Below, piece by piece: positions 17,467 to 27,200 of a DNA stretch of 33,872 nt (positions are counted from its first letter, which is position 1; every line of letters starts with the position of its first letter). The position numbers and the translations under genes were made by a program. Location of the stretch: positions 1-33,872 of the forward strand of contig DYQT01000011.1 of NCBI GenBank assembly GCA_020719165.1, written 5' to 3'. Source of the DNA: Draconibacterium orientale. GTDB taxonomy: Bacteria; Bacteroidota; Bacteroidia; Bacteroidales; FEN-979. Below the pieces are notes generated by a model that was not told where the DNA came from, made no database searches, and worked only from the letters and a program-made list of their open reading frames with translations.

Positions 17467-19305
17467 CTACTCCACCGTTACCGACTTAGCCAAATTCCTT
17501 GGCTGGTCAACATTGCAGTGTCTCATCACCGCGATGTGGTACGACAACAGTTGCAGGGGGACGGTAGCGAGCAGGGGGATCAGCATCTCCTCGGTGTCGG
17601 GGATTTCGATGCAATGGTCGGCCAGGTTTGTAACGGTTTTGTCGCCTTCGGTCACAATGGCAATGATTCGGCCTTTCCGCGCTCTTACCTCTTCGATGTT
17701 GGTGATTACCTTCTCGTAAATCCCACGGCGGGTAGCAATAAATAAAACGGGCATGTGCTCATCGATCAGAGCGATGGGGCCGTGCTTCATCTCTGCCGCT
17801 GGATACCCCTCGGCATGGATGTACGAAATCTCTTTCAACTTCAGCGCACCCTCAAGGGCAACCGGGAAATTATATCCGCGGCCCAGGTAAAGGGAGTTCT
17901 TCACATCCTTGTAAATGGTGGCAATGTTTCGGATGGTCTCATTCAGTGCCAGAATCCGTTCTACTTTGGCGGGAATAGAGTCCAGTTCAAGCAGAATTTT
18001 CTGGAAACGGGAGGTGGGGATGGTGCCTTTTTTTTGTGCAAGCAGCAACCCCAGAAGGGTGAGTACTGCTACCTGGGCTGTAAATGCTTTGGTTGAAGCC
18101 ACACCAATTTCAGGGCCGGCATGCGTGTAAACCCCGGCATGGGTGGCACGCGCAATAGAGGAACCGACTACATTGCAGATTCCGAGAACGGTGGCCCCCT
18201 TCGATTTTGCCAGGTCTATCGCGGCAAGGGTATCGGCAGTTTCACCCGATTGTGAGATGGCAATCACCACATCGTCTTCGCCCAGGATTGGGTTTCGGTA
18301 ACGGAATTCGGAGGAGTATTCCACTTCAACCGGAATCCGCGCCAGATCTTCAATCAGGTATTCGCCAACCAGTCCGGCATGCCAGGATGTTCCGCAGGCT
18401 GTAATGATGATGCGTTTGGCGTTGAGTATCTTTTGCTCATAATCCCTGATTCCGCCAAGGGTCACAATGCCCTGGTCAACATGCAGGCGGCCACGCATGG
18501 AGTCGGTGATAGAGCGGGGTTGTTCATAAATCTCCTTGAGCATGAAGTGTTCAAACCCTCCTTTTTCTATCTCACTCAGGCTAAGCGCCAGTTTTTGAAT
18601 GTATGGGGTGTGAATTTGATTTTCAATTGTTCTGATTTTCAGCTCGGAGTCGCGTTCAATGATGGCAATCTCCTCATCGTTCAGGTAAACCACATTGTCG
18701 GTGTATTCAATAAGCGGTGTTGCATCTGAGGCCACAAAAAATTCCCCTTTGCCAATCCCGATCACCATCGGACTCCCTTTGCGGGCAGCAATGATTTTAT
18801 TTGGAAAATCTTTTGCGAGAATCACGATGGCATAGGCGCCGATTACCTGGTTGAGGGCAACCCTTACTGCCTCTTCCACCGACACCTGCTCGTTGATCAT
18901 GATGTCTTCAATGAGGTGGATCAATACCTCTGTGTCGGTTTCGCTGGTAAAGGAATACCCTCTTTTTTTCAGCTCACTCCGCAGCACCGAATAATTTTCA
19001 ATAATCCCGTTATGAATGATGGCCAACGTTTTATTCTGCGAAAAATGCGGATGCGCGTTGATGGTGTTGGGTTCACCATGGGTCGCCCAACGGGTGTGGG
19101 CCATTCCGATGTTGCCTGTTATGTTTTTCCCATCAACAAAAGTTTCAAGATCGGCAACTTTTCCTTTGCATTTATAAACCCTGATGTCTCCGTTCAGAAG
19201 GCAAATCCCGGCGCTGTCGTATCCGCGGTATTCAAGCCTGTGAAGCCCCTTCATCAGAATGGGGTAAGCCTCATTCGGACCGATGTAAGCGATAATTCCA
19301 CACAT
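17467..19305 (-). CDS. glmS: glutamine-fructose-6-phosphate aminotransferase (isomerizing)
   Basis: A 612-residue cytoplasmic enzyme making glucosamine-6-phosphate from fructose-6-phosphate and glutamine, the first step to UDP-GlcNAc for peptidoglycan and LPS. The start MCGIIAYIG places the catalytic Cys of the glutamine amidotransferase domain at position 2, which becomes N-terminal after Met removal, so the start is certain. The amidotransferase domain spans about 2-220 (RLEYRGYDSAG, THGEPNTINAHPH). Two SIS sugar-isomerase domains follow, at about 290-430 (ACGTSWHAG, SQSGETADT) and 460-600. The C-terminus NLAKSVTVE is the family's conserved ending that closes the active site. It is the last gene of an operon with the DUF4270 lipoprotein (10-nt gap). 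Confidence 0.97.
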   Translation of the reverse strand: MCGIIAYIGPNEAYPILMKGLHRLEYRGYDSAGICLLNGDIRVYKCKGKVADLETFVDGKNITGNIGMAHTRWATHGEPNTINAHPHFSQNKTLAIIHNGIIENYSVLRSELKKRGYSFTSETDTEVLIHLIEDIMINEQVSVEEAVRVALNQVIGAYAIVILAKDFPNKIIAARKGSPMVIGIGKGEFFVASDATPLIEYTDNVVYLNDEEIAIIERDSELKIRTIENQIHTPYIQKLALSLSEIEKGGFEHFMLKEIYEQPRSITDSMRGRLHVDQGIVTLGGIRDYEQKILNAKRIIITACGTSWHAGLVGEYLIEDLARIPVEVEYSSEFRYRNPILGEDDVVIAISQSGETADTLAAIDLAKSKGATVLGICNVVGSSIARATHAGVYTHAGPEIGVASTKAFTAQVAVLTLLGLLLAQKKGTIPTSRFQKILLELDSIPAKVERILALNETIRNIATIYKDVKNSLYLGRGYNFPVALEGALKLKEISYIHAEGYPAAEMKHGPIALIDEHMPVLFIATRRGIYEKVITNIEEVRARKGRIIAIVTEGDKTVTNLADHCIEIPDTEEMLIPLLATVPLQLLSYHIAVMRHCNVDQPRNLAKSVTVE

Positions 19306-19315
19306 TTTTGTATAA

Positions 19316-20674
19316 TTAATTCAATACAGTATAGGTCATTTTAAGTTGAAAACGATTGTTGTTTTCGCCGGGAACCGCCGATTTTGTTCCATACATCATA
19401 ATCCGGTATGGGGTGATCGCACTGGTTACCGGAGTGTTTACCATCAGGTAAAGGTCAAAGCTTGTGGAATAGTCATTTTGCACCACTTTCTGAAAATGCT
19501 GAGTCATACGAAAGAAATAGGCTCCTGTTGTGGTATTATAGGTGCCGCCGAAATAGCCCGAACCCTCGTTTTCATCAACCAGGTAGCCAATTCTGCCGAT
19601 GCTGTCCTGCCGAACCATGGTTAAGGTAGAAGGCGCAAAAAGGATGGTGTCCATCTCCATGTTTTTCATCAGAAGTACCGCATCGTTGATGGCAATAACT
19701 TTGCCTTTACCCAGGTTTTTCAAATAGGGAAATTTTAATTTGACTTTAACGCCGCCCATTCCCTGCAGAAACAATTTGTTTACACCCAGGGTTGAGTCAC
19801 GGTTGAGAATTTGCTGTTTCAGATCAGGGCTGGCATCGAGGTATCCGTGGTGGTCAACATGTATAAAACGTCCGCTGATCTCATTGAAAATCATGTCGAA
19901 GTGCAACGAATCGTCGGCAGGGTCATCGCCATTGTGAAAATAGACCACCATTTTGGACACTCCTGAATTAACGGCGAAATTCAACATGGCGCCCTTGCTG
20001 TTCACCGGGCTGGCAGTGACGTAAAGTCCTTTCATGAATTTGAGAAACGCGGCATTGGATGCCAATACATCAGCGGGGGCATTGAGGATTTTTTGCCCGA
20101 GATAATTGGTTTGTTTGTTGAGGTTGATGCGAAGATGAGGGGCGATTTTTTCCTTGTACACCGTCACACTGTCTTTGATTCTGGGATAGAAATTCTGGTC
20201 GGCCAGAACGGTAGGGTAGGTGGTAAGGCTCTGGTTTGAAAAGTGCAGACTGTCGTATGAGAAGTCCTGGCTGATTTCATATACCTTGACGTTTTGTTGT
20301 GTCAGGGTATCGCCGTAATAGCCGGTGTAAAAAAGCATGAGCACCACTGAGTCGAGAACCGGATTTGTTCCGAACTCGGCACCGTCGGTTGAAAGCCGGG
20401 GTTGTGCAAAAAAGCCTGCCGTGGTTTTACCGAAGATGGGGTCTATCATGGAACCAAGCATGAGCGACGACACCTTATCTGTACGCACCGAATCCTGGAT
20501 CATTGAAAATGCCTCAACGGTACAGGTATCGGTTGTGATTACATTCAGGGTGTCGGTTGGCGGCAGCAGGTCAAATCCAAGTTCATACGGATCTTTTTTG
20601 CACGAAAGGATGGCCAGAATGAGCAGCAAGCCAATAATAAGTGACGCGGGTAGTTTAGACAGGTAGGATTTCAA
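19316..20674 (-). CDS. DUF4270 family lipoprotein
   Basis: A 452-residue lipoprotein with a lipobox at LAILSC (Cys25), and the KKDPYELGFDLLPP start typical of the DUF4270 family. Family members are Bacteroidota-specific and beta-rich, and their biochemical role is not known to me. The gene lies between a starch-synthase-like gene (24 nt upstream) and glmS (10 nt downstream) on the same strand. This order recurs in Bacteroidota genomes as far as I recall. The company suggests a link to envelope polysaccharide, but that is inference. The protein ends in LKMTYTVLN, a beta-strand-like tail. Confidence 0.88.
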   Translation of the reverse strand: MKSYLSKLPASLIIGLLLILAILSCKKDPYELGFDLLPPTDTLNVITTDTCTVEAFSMIQDSVRTDKVSSLMLGSMIDPIFGKTTAGFFAQPRLSTDGAEFGTNPVLDSVVLMLFYTGYYGDTLTQQNVKVYEISQDFSYDSLHFSNQSLTTYPTVLADQNFYPRIKDSVTVYKEKIAPHLRINLNKQTNYLGQKILNAPADVLASNAAFLKFMKGLYVTASPVNSKGAMLNFAVNSGVSKMVVYFHNGDDPADDSLHFDMIFNEISGRFIHVDHHGYLDASPDLKQQILNRDSTLGVNKLFLQGMGGVKVKLKFPYLKNLGKGKVIAINDAVLLMKNMEMDTILFAPSTLTMVRQDSIGRIGYLVDENEGSGYFGGTYNTTTGAYFFRMTQHFQKVVQNDYSTSFDLYLMVNTPVTSAITPYRIMMYGTKSAVPGENNNRFQLKMTYTVLN

Positions 20675-20698
20675 TCGGATCGAATTAGTAAGTTACAC

Positions 20699-21526
20699 TT
20701 AACTCATTGTTACCGGCTCGTTTACGAGAACCTCATCGTAAAAATCGTTGTAGGCATCCACGTAACGGTCCATGGTTTGGTATTCAAGATAAGGCTTATC
20801 AATCTCCTTCAGATAGCTGACTAGTTCGGGGTTGATTTTAGGCGACCCGATAATTACGCCATCGGAGAAGTCGATTGCAGCCTTGATAACACTAACGTAG
20901 TTTGGTGTTTTATAGTGTTTGAGATCTTTGGAAGAAATTCCTTCGAGTTTGATTTTGGCGGCAAAATCTTTGTGCATGAGCTCCTCAAAATCATCATCGT
21001 AAATGGAATAGATGATTTTGGTGTCGCTGAACAACGGATTGTCGCAATAGGCTTTTTTAATGTAAATCGGCACCAGACTGGTCATCCATCCGTGGCAATG
21101 AACCACATCGGGACCCCAACCCAGCTTTTTAACGGTTTCGAGTACCCCGCGTGAGAAAAAGATGGCACGTTCGTCGTTGTCGGAAAAGAATTTGTTGTTT
21201 TTATCATGCAATGAGTATTTCCTTTGAAAATAGTCTTCATTGTCGATAAAATATATCTGCATGCGTGCCTGCTGAATGGAGGCAACCTTGATGATGAGGG
21301 GATGATCGGTGTCGTCGATAATCAGATTCATGCCTGATAATCTGATAACTTCATGAAGCTGATTGCGGCGCTCATTGATACTGCCGTAGCGGGGCATGAA
21401 TGTGCGGATTTCCCTCCCTTTTTCCTGAATTCCCTGTGGAAGGTACCGGCCGATTGTACCCATCGGACTCTCTTTCAGATACGGCGTGATCTCCTGCGCA
21501 ACAAACAAAACTTTCGCTTTTTCCAT
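20699..21526 (-). CDS. starch/glycogen synthase catalytic-domain protein (GT5, N-terminal half only)
   Basis: A 275-residue protein matching the N-terminal Rossmann domain of GT5 glycogen/starch synthases: KVLFVAQEITPYLKESPMGTIGRYLP at the start, PRYGSINERRN, then DVVHCHGWMTSLVPIYIK near residue 145. Full GT5 enzymes are about 470-500 residues, with a C-terminal nucleotide-sugar-binding domain that is absent here, and the canonical K-x-G-G-L motif reads KESPMGT instead. Short versions of this sort are widespread in Bacteroidota beside DUF4270 and glmS, so this is a family form and not a local truncation. Catalysis of glucan synthesis is doubtful; a regulatory or modified transferase role is possible. 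It is the first gene of the three-gene operon. Confidence 0.85.
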   Translation of the reverse strand: MEKAKVLFVAQEITPYLKESPMGTIGRYLPQGIQEKGREIRTFMPRYGSINERRNQLHEVIRLSGMNLIIDDTDHPLIIKVASIQQARMQIYFIDNEDYFQRKYSLHDKNNKFFSDNDERAIFFSRGVLETVKKLGWGPDVVHCHGWMTSLVPIYIKKAYCDNPLFSDTKIIYSIYDDDFEELMHKDFAAKIKLEGISSKDLKHYKTPNYVSVIKAAIDFSDGVIIGSPKINPELVSYLKEIDKPYLEYQTMDRYVDAYNDFYDEVLVNEPVTMS

Positions 21527-21889
21527 GTTTTTCCTCTCGATTATATCCTTATTTGAAATTCGGCTGCAAAGATACTAAAAATTTTTCAGATAATTTCCAA
21601 GCTAAAAGTGTAAAATAATGATACATATCGGATTATAATTTTTTAACAAACTTTTTTAAAAAAAAGTGCTGTTTAATGTATTACCTTTTTCTCTTTTTCC
21701 GATTAAGCAATAAATCAACGAAAATCGGAGGAGGGAATTCAAATGAAGTGAAAGGATACAAAGAAAGGATGCCGGGGATCGGTATTTTTTCAGGTAGGCA
21801 GGTCGAACTTCCAAAACATCTCGACGATGGTCATGCTGTCAACAGAATAGTGTGACGGCAAACATTTCAAAAATCTAAATTCTGAAGAC
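21527..21889. other. intergenic region between divergent operon and exported protein gene
   Basis: About 360 bp, strongly A/T-rich in its left two thirds. It holds the minus-strand operon promoter. I see no further gene or structured RNA and no clear -7 box for the plus-strand gene at 21890. Confidence 0.5.
21567..21596 (-). promoter_or_regulatory. promoter of the GT5-DUF4270-glmS operon
   Basis: The minus strand has TATCTTTG at 21574-21567 (perfect TAnnTTTG followed by C) and a TTGG about 22 nt upstream as -33 candidate. The box lies about 40 nt ahead of the start codon at 21526. Confidence 0.6.
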
Positions 21890-22366
21890 ATGAAAAAGAT
21901 CGTATTATTATCAATGCTGGGTTTGATGTTTCTGAACGAATCGTTACTGGCAGCAGAAAATAAATCCTGTACATCGCCACCAGCGGCAGTATGGATCAAA
22001 TTACTGATAACCTTTCATCGCCCGAAATTCAATTGCGAAAGCGGGTTCAGTATCTGCTTTCTGGTAACCTGGGGACTTGAAGCTCCGGTTGGATCTTCCG
22101 AAAAAAAAACCTGTGCCGCCCGCGGACTGCTCAACGAACGCAACCAGCTAATTGTGGAGGTGGACGAGGATGCCCTGACAAAATATGAAGGTGGTGCGGC
22201 GCTTCGCTATTTCAAGGATAAAACATCGATCCCGATTCCCGATCCTTATGCCATACCGGAAGCTACCTGCCGGGCACTGGGTTCTACCTTGCCCCTTATC
22301 ATCAGGCAGGGGAACTACCCGGTTACTTTCCAGAACGGAGTTTATACGGTGGTATTCCAATTGTAA
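21890..22366 (+). CDS. small exported protein of unknown function
   Basis: A 158-residue protein with a signal peptide (MKKIVLLSMLGLMFLNESLLA, cleavage probably after AA near residue 22). The mature part contains four or five cysteines (CTSPP, NCESGFSIC, KKTCAARG, TCRALG), compatible with disulphides in the periplasm. It has a proline-rich DPYAIPEATC segment and ends with a beta-strand pattern (FQNGVYTVVFQL). I do not recognise a family. It is followed by a hairpin that may terminate transcription. Confidence 0.75.
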   Translation: MKKIVLLSMLGLMFLNESLLAAENKSCTSPPAAVWIKLLITFHRPKFNCESGFSICFLVTWGLEAPVGSSEKKTCAARGLLNERNQLIVEVDEDALTKYEGGAALRYFKDKTSIPIPDPYAIPEATCRALGSTLPLIIRQGNYPVTFQNGVYTVVFQL

Positions 22367-22373
22367 CGAGTGG

Positions 22374-22430
22374 CTGCCATCAACCGGGAGGGATAAATCA
22401 TGGTTGAATTCCTGGTTGATGGCAGTCTTT
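22374..22430 (+). terminator. possible intrinsic terminator
   Basis: CTGCCATCAACC (22374-22385) pairs perfectly with GGTTGATGGCAG (22414-22425) over a 28-nt loop, followed by TCTTTAATTT. It begins 8 nt after the stop of the gene at 21890-22366. The stem is strong, but the loop is long and the T-tract imperfect. Confidence 0.55.
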
Positions 22431-22462
22431 AATTTATCAGAAATTATCGAAAGCTGACTCCA

Positions 22463-23083
22463 ATGAAAACAAATAGCAGGATAATGAAGTTGGTCGCAAT
22501 TGCCCTTTTGCTCGCTGGGTTAACCGGATGCAAAACCTACATGCAATTAAAATACGGGATGAAACAGCCGGAAGAGGAAACTCCGGCAAAGCTTTATTCA
22601 TTTCTTCAAAAGCATCATTTCCCGACTGAGAACATCTACCTGTTTTCCGACTCTGCCGCCTTCTGCCGGATGGTGCGGAATTCAGAATTCAGAAAATATC
22701 TTTTAAGCCACATGATTTTTAACCGCGAAGGAATTTTAATCCGGCACGACACAACGAAATGCCAGTGGGCGGGTTATGACATCATTAAATCACTGAACCG
22801 CGACTCTGTGTATGAAACAAGCAATGAGTTGAAAATGAGTCAGATTCTTGACAAAATCGCGCCCATGGAGGGAGCATCCGCACGAAACGATTCTTTCGGG
22901 GATCCCGATTTTACGGTTGTGGTAACCTGGGCAAAATTCATCGGAGCTTACAACTACCGGCTTTTTATCCTGGCCGAAGCAGCCGACCTGAGCCAAAAAT
23001 CGAGGATCAGGATGATTTGGCTCAATGTTGATATGCAACAAAGCTGGGAGTTAACCGATCAACAAAAGATTGCCATCCGATAA
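22463..23083 (+). CDS. lipoprotein of unknown function
   Basis: A 206-residue protein with a lipoprotein signal: charged start MKTNSRIMK, hydrophobic core, and lipobox LTGC at Cys23, so it is anchored to a membrane by its N-terminus. The region after Cys (KTYMQLKYGMKQPEEETPAKL) suggests the start of a domain that compares a stored state across a 'LYSFLQKHHFP' helix. The central part with LFSDSAAFCRMV and WAGYDII has a thioredoxin-like feel, but no CxxC is present. I cannot assign a function. It lies between two other envelope proteins on the same strand, separated from the first by a probable terminator and from the second by about 105 bp. Confidence 0.75.
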   Translation: MKTNSRIMKLVAIALLLAGLTGCKTYMQLKYGMKQPEEETPAKLYSFLQKHHFPTENIYLFSDSAAFCRMVRNSEFRKYLLSHMIFNREGILIRHDTTKCQWAGYDIIKSLNRDSVYETSNELKMSQILDKIAPMEGASARNDSFGDPDFTVVVTWAKFIGAYNYRLFILAEAADLSQKSRIRMIWLNVDMQQSWELTDQQKIAIR

Positions 23084-23188
23084 GGTGTTCTGATATTTGC
23101 CTTTTGCGGGCGGACTTAAGTTTATAAATTGAAGCAGATAAAAATACCCGGATTATGAATCCGCACAAAAAGAAAGCAGGGGTTGGAA

Positions 23189-24124
23189 ATGGTGGCGAGG
23201 GGATGGTTGCTTATGCTGTGTATCTGGCTGATTTCAGCCATGGGAGCCGGGCAAAAACTGGTTCAGGATGACACCCTGGTGCTGAAGACGTTACAAAGCC
23301 CCGCCGGCCCGGGAGATTCAATGGTGATGTTCAGCCTGCTGCAGGAGTTGGAATATAACCTGGCGGGCACCTCGATGGTTTTCTACAACTGGCACCAGGG
23401 AAACAATACGAATTTATTTACATTGGTGCATTTTCTGAAGTACAGGTCGGTTTTTACCCGGATTAAAAATGTAAAAATCATCAACTATTTCTTTCATACC
23501 CTGGGGATACAATATTATTTCGACAGCATTTCCCGCTTCCAGCCCGATGAAAACACCCTGGATACCCGAATTGAGGTGAGGGTTGGCAAACGACTTACTT
23601 TTACCCTATTTTCAAATCTTACTACGCGCATTTTCAACTCATTTTGCTATACAACCGATCAGAACGGGAATCTTATAAAAGCCCTCAATGCCTCGTTTTT
23701 GACACCGCTGCTGTGGACCTTTTCAACCGGATTCGGATGGACGCTGCCCGACCTTGGTTTTTTCAGTGTGGGTCTTTCCGCCGGGAAGTTCACTTGGATT
23801 CGCGACAAGAGGGTTTTCGACCAGCAAAACTGCAATTCATTTTATGGTGTTTCGCGCGGGAACAACCACCTTTTTGAGTATGGTTTGAGTATGCATGTGC
23901 TGATCGACAAGGAGTTTCAGAAGCGGATTCACTGGAACTGTGATCTACTGGTGTTTAAAGATGCCGGAAAACCGTTTGATGTGGTGCTGAAGAACATTGT
24001 TGGAATCAGAATCAGCAAATTTTTAAAATCAACCATTCAAACGCGGCTTTACTATGAAAAAGAGGTTAGTAAAAATATCCAGGTTGAAAATCTTGTATCC
24101 CTGGGATTTTATTTCAATCTCTGA
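23189..24124 (+). CDS. probable outer-membrane beta-barrel protein
   Basis: A 311-residue protein. The start at 23189 gives a signal peptide (MVARGWLLMLCIWLISAMGAG). The body alternates hydrophobic and polar residues in about ten short strands (for example LDTRIEVRVGKRLTFTLFSNL and GFFSVGLSAGKFTWI), and it ends in SLGFYFNL, an aromatic-rich final strand of the kind recognised by the BAM machinery. It resembles DUF3078-type outer-membrane proteins of Bacteroidota, but I would not assign that family firmly. A second ATG at 23155 is in another frame and leads to a 38-codon dead end. Function unknown. Confidence 0.75.
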   Translation: MVARGWLLMLCIWLISAMGAGQKLVQDDTLVLKTLQSPAGPGDSMVMFSLLQELEYNLAGTSMVFYNWHQGNNTNLFTLVHFLKYRSVFTRIKNVKIINYFFHTLGIQYYFDSISRFQPDENTLDTRIEVRVGKRLTFTLFSNLTTRIFNSFCYTTDQNGNLIKALNASFLTPLLWTFSTGFGWTLPDLGFFSVGLSAGKFTWIRDKRVFDQQNCNSFYGVSRGNNHLFEYGLSMHVLIDKEFQKRIHWNCDLLVFKDAGKPFDVVLKNIVGIRISKFLKSTIQTRLYYEKEVSKNIQVENLVSLGFYFNL

Positions 24125-24183
24125 ATCAATCCCCGCCTGTGAATAAATTAACAGTGGAGGCGTTTTTGGATTGGGAAAATCTG

Positions 24184-24191
24184 TAATTTTG
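24184..24191 (+). promoter_or_regulatory. -7 box upstream of the large flavoprotein gene
   Basis: TAATTTTG fits TAnnTTTG and is followed by C, as is typical; it lies 22 nt before the ATG at 24214. A TTTG at 24165-24168 is closer (15 nt) than the usual 19-21 nt spacing. Confidence 0.5.
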
Positions 24192-24213
24192 CAGCCTGAA
24201 AACTCAACCGGCT

Positions 24214-27200
24214 ATGTATAAAATTACAAAACATCCCATTCTCGATATTCAGGAACACAAGCAGACCTCCTTTGTGTTTAACGGTCAGCAGGTTACCGGC
24301 GACCGTGGATTCACAATTGCTGCCGCTCTTCATCAGGCAGGGCACCCTGTTCACAGTCACAGTTTAAGCAACCGCGAGCGAAGCCTCGAATGCGGAATCG
24401 GCAAGTGCGGCGCCTGCGAAATGCTGGTTGACGGACAAATCAAGCGTATCTGCATCACCTGCGTTGATGGAGTTAAAGAGGTTAAGGAGATTCCGCACGA
24501 CTATGCACCATGCGCCGTTCCGGTGACAAAAGAGACGCCGCTCAACGTTTATAAAACCACCGTGGCCATTATTGGCGCAGGCCCTGCCGGATTGGCAGCC
24601 CGCGAAGAGCTGAACAAGCATCAGATGGCCAATATCGTAATAGATAATAACGACAAAATTGGCGGACAGTTTTTAATGCAGACGCATCAGTTTTTCTTTT
24701 TCGAGAAGGAGCAGAAATTCGGAGGCATGCGCGGCTTTGACATAGCCAAAACACTGGCAGGGGAGAGCCACGAAGGAATTTTCCTGAATTCTACTGTCTG
24801 GGACATCCTGGAAGGGGGAAGGATTGCCGTGAAGAACATCCGATCGGGGGAAATTTATTTTGTCGATGCCGAATACATGATTGTGGCAACCGGTGCCGTT
24901 CCCTTTATGCCAACCTTTGAAAATGATGATCTCCCGGGCGTGTTCACCGCAGCCGTTGTGCAAAAGATGATGAACCAGGAGCTGACCCTGCTGGGTAAGA
25001 ACATTCTCACGGTTGGAGCAGGCAACATCGGCTATCTCACCTCTTATCAGCTCATGCAGGCCGGAGCCAATGTAAAAGCGATTCTTGAGGCCATGCCCGG
25101 CGAAGGGGGTTTTCCGGTTCAGGCAAATCGCGTGAGGCGGCTGGGGATTCCGATCCTTACCTCCCACATCCTGTTAAAGGCGATCCCCAACGAACATCAC
25201 GATGGCATTATTGGTGCGGTGGTGGCTGAATGTGAAAATTTTAAGCCCATCCCCGGAACAGAAAAGATCATCGATGGCATTGATGCCATTAATATTTGCA
25301 CCGGATTGGTTCAGGACGACCAGTTGCTCATCAAAGGCAATGAAATTTTTGGCCGCCGGTGTTTCGGTGCGGGAGATGCCATCAGGATTGGGGAGGGTAC
25401 CAGCGCTGTGCTGCGAGGGAAACAGGCTGCTTTTGATGTGCTTCAGGAGATGGGCGAACATTATAGTTATGACGAATTTCTCTCCTTGTCAAAAGAATAC
25501 ATCGATTCACAACAACATCCGGTCAGGGTGATCGGGGAGGCGGCTCAGCCAACATCTCAGCGGATGAAAGATAAGGGTTTTGTCCTGATCGACTGTTTGT
25601 ATGGATTTGCCTGCAATCCATGCGCCTTTGCATGTCCGCATGGCGCCATTACCAAATCGTCGACCAGCACCGTACCTGAGATTGATTTTCAAAAATGCAT
25701 CGGATGCATGGATTGTGTTTACCAATGCCCGGGTTTGGCCATTTTTGGTTATAACCTGAAAAAAGATTGGCTGTTTTTACCCATTGAATATGAAGTTGCT
25801 GAAAAATCGGCCTGCTTTCTCGTCGACAATCAGGGGAAACAACTTGGAGAGGGCATTGTGGAGAAAGTTTTGCGAAAACCAAATAAAACCAACATTGCCA
25901 GGGTCTTATCACTCACAGTTCACGGGGAGGAACTTACCAAAGTACGCGGCTTCATTGGCAAAGAAAATTACCCAAAGCCCATCGAATTTAAACCATATAC
26001 CACAGAGCCCAAGGAAACAACCTATGTTTGTCACTGTGATGATGTAACGATGGAGGAGGTTCTGGAGACCATCGGCGAACGTAAATTCATCTCGGTGGAT
26101 GAGGTAAAGCACACCACCCGCCTCGGCATGGGAGCCTGTCGCGGAAAGCGTTGCATCAAGCGGTTGAAGTCGACCCTTTATGGATCAGGGATATCCATTG
26201 TGGGAGAACCAACACCGCGCGGGCCGTTATCGAACCAGGTGGCCATGGGCGAGCTCTATCCAAGGTTGGTACATGAACAGGTGATTACCAGTGTGAATGG
26301 TGTCAAACCGCAGAAAACACGCGTAAAATCGCTTGTAGCCGGAGGGGGCATCGGGGGCAGCGCTTTATTCAGGTATCTGAGTGAAGCCGGTATGGAGCCG
26401 GTATTGCTGAATTATGGTCGTGGCGCTTCATGGCGTAACATAGCCGGTGGCCGCCCGAACTTCTCACTGCCTGAATTGTCGGATATTGCCTCCAAAAACC
26501 ATGAGATATTCAAAGATTTGCAAAAGATTCATAATATTGATTATCGTCCGATTCTCTATGTAACGTTTGCCCATGATGAGGCCATGTACAAGGCGCTGGT
26601 CGATTCGATGTCGTGGTCGGATGCTTACATGGTTGAGCCGGGAGATTTTGCCAAAAAAATTGCGCCGGGCATCAATCCGGGCCTGAATACCTACCAGGCT
26701 GCCCTGATTACCCGCGATTGCTGGCAGGCCACTCCGGGCAGGGTTATCGATCTGGTTCGGCGGCTCGGGATCGACAACGGCGGGCGGGTTGAGGAGGATT
26801 GCAAACTCATTGATGTGCGCCTGGAGAAAGGATTGTATTCAGTGTTGGTTCAAAACCATCAGCGGAAATATATTGAATACGAAACGGAGGTGTTTATCAA
26901 TGCCCTGGGTCCGGAGGGCGAGAAATTTGCCAGTCAGCTGAATATCGAAACAGGCCTCTATCCGGTGAAGCATCAGGCGTTTATTACCCGGCGGTTGCCA
27001 ATGCTCGGGGTGAACGGAGCTCCGTTGCCAATGCTTATCGACCGCCGGAGATACAAGGGATTTACCGCAGTTTATGGACAGCAGCTGGCCGAAACCGGGC
27101 AGATTATCGGCTGTGCATCGCCTGCCATTGAAGCAATGGAGGCCGACAAAAACATCAAAATCAACTCTCAGGATTTTATTGAGATTGCCTCTGAGATATT

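Noticed and set aside
17292-17489. Remnant of a transposase gene after repeat copy B
   Set aside because: The 65-residue frame overlaps the repeat and the glmS 3' end and shows no transposase motif.
23155-23268. ATG at 23155 as start of the barrel protein with a frameshift
   Set aside because: Its frame closes after 38 codons, and the 23189 start gives a complete signal peptide without any frameshift.
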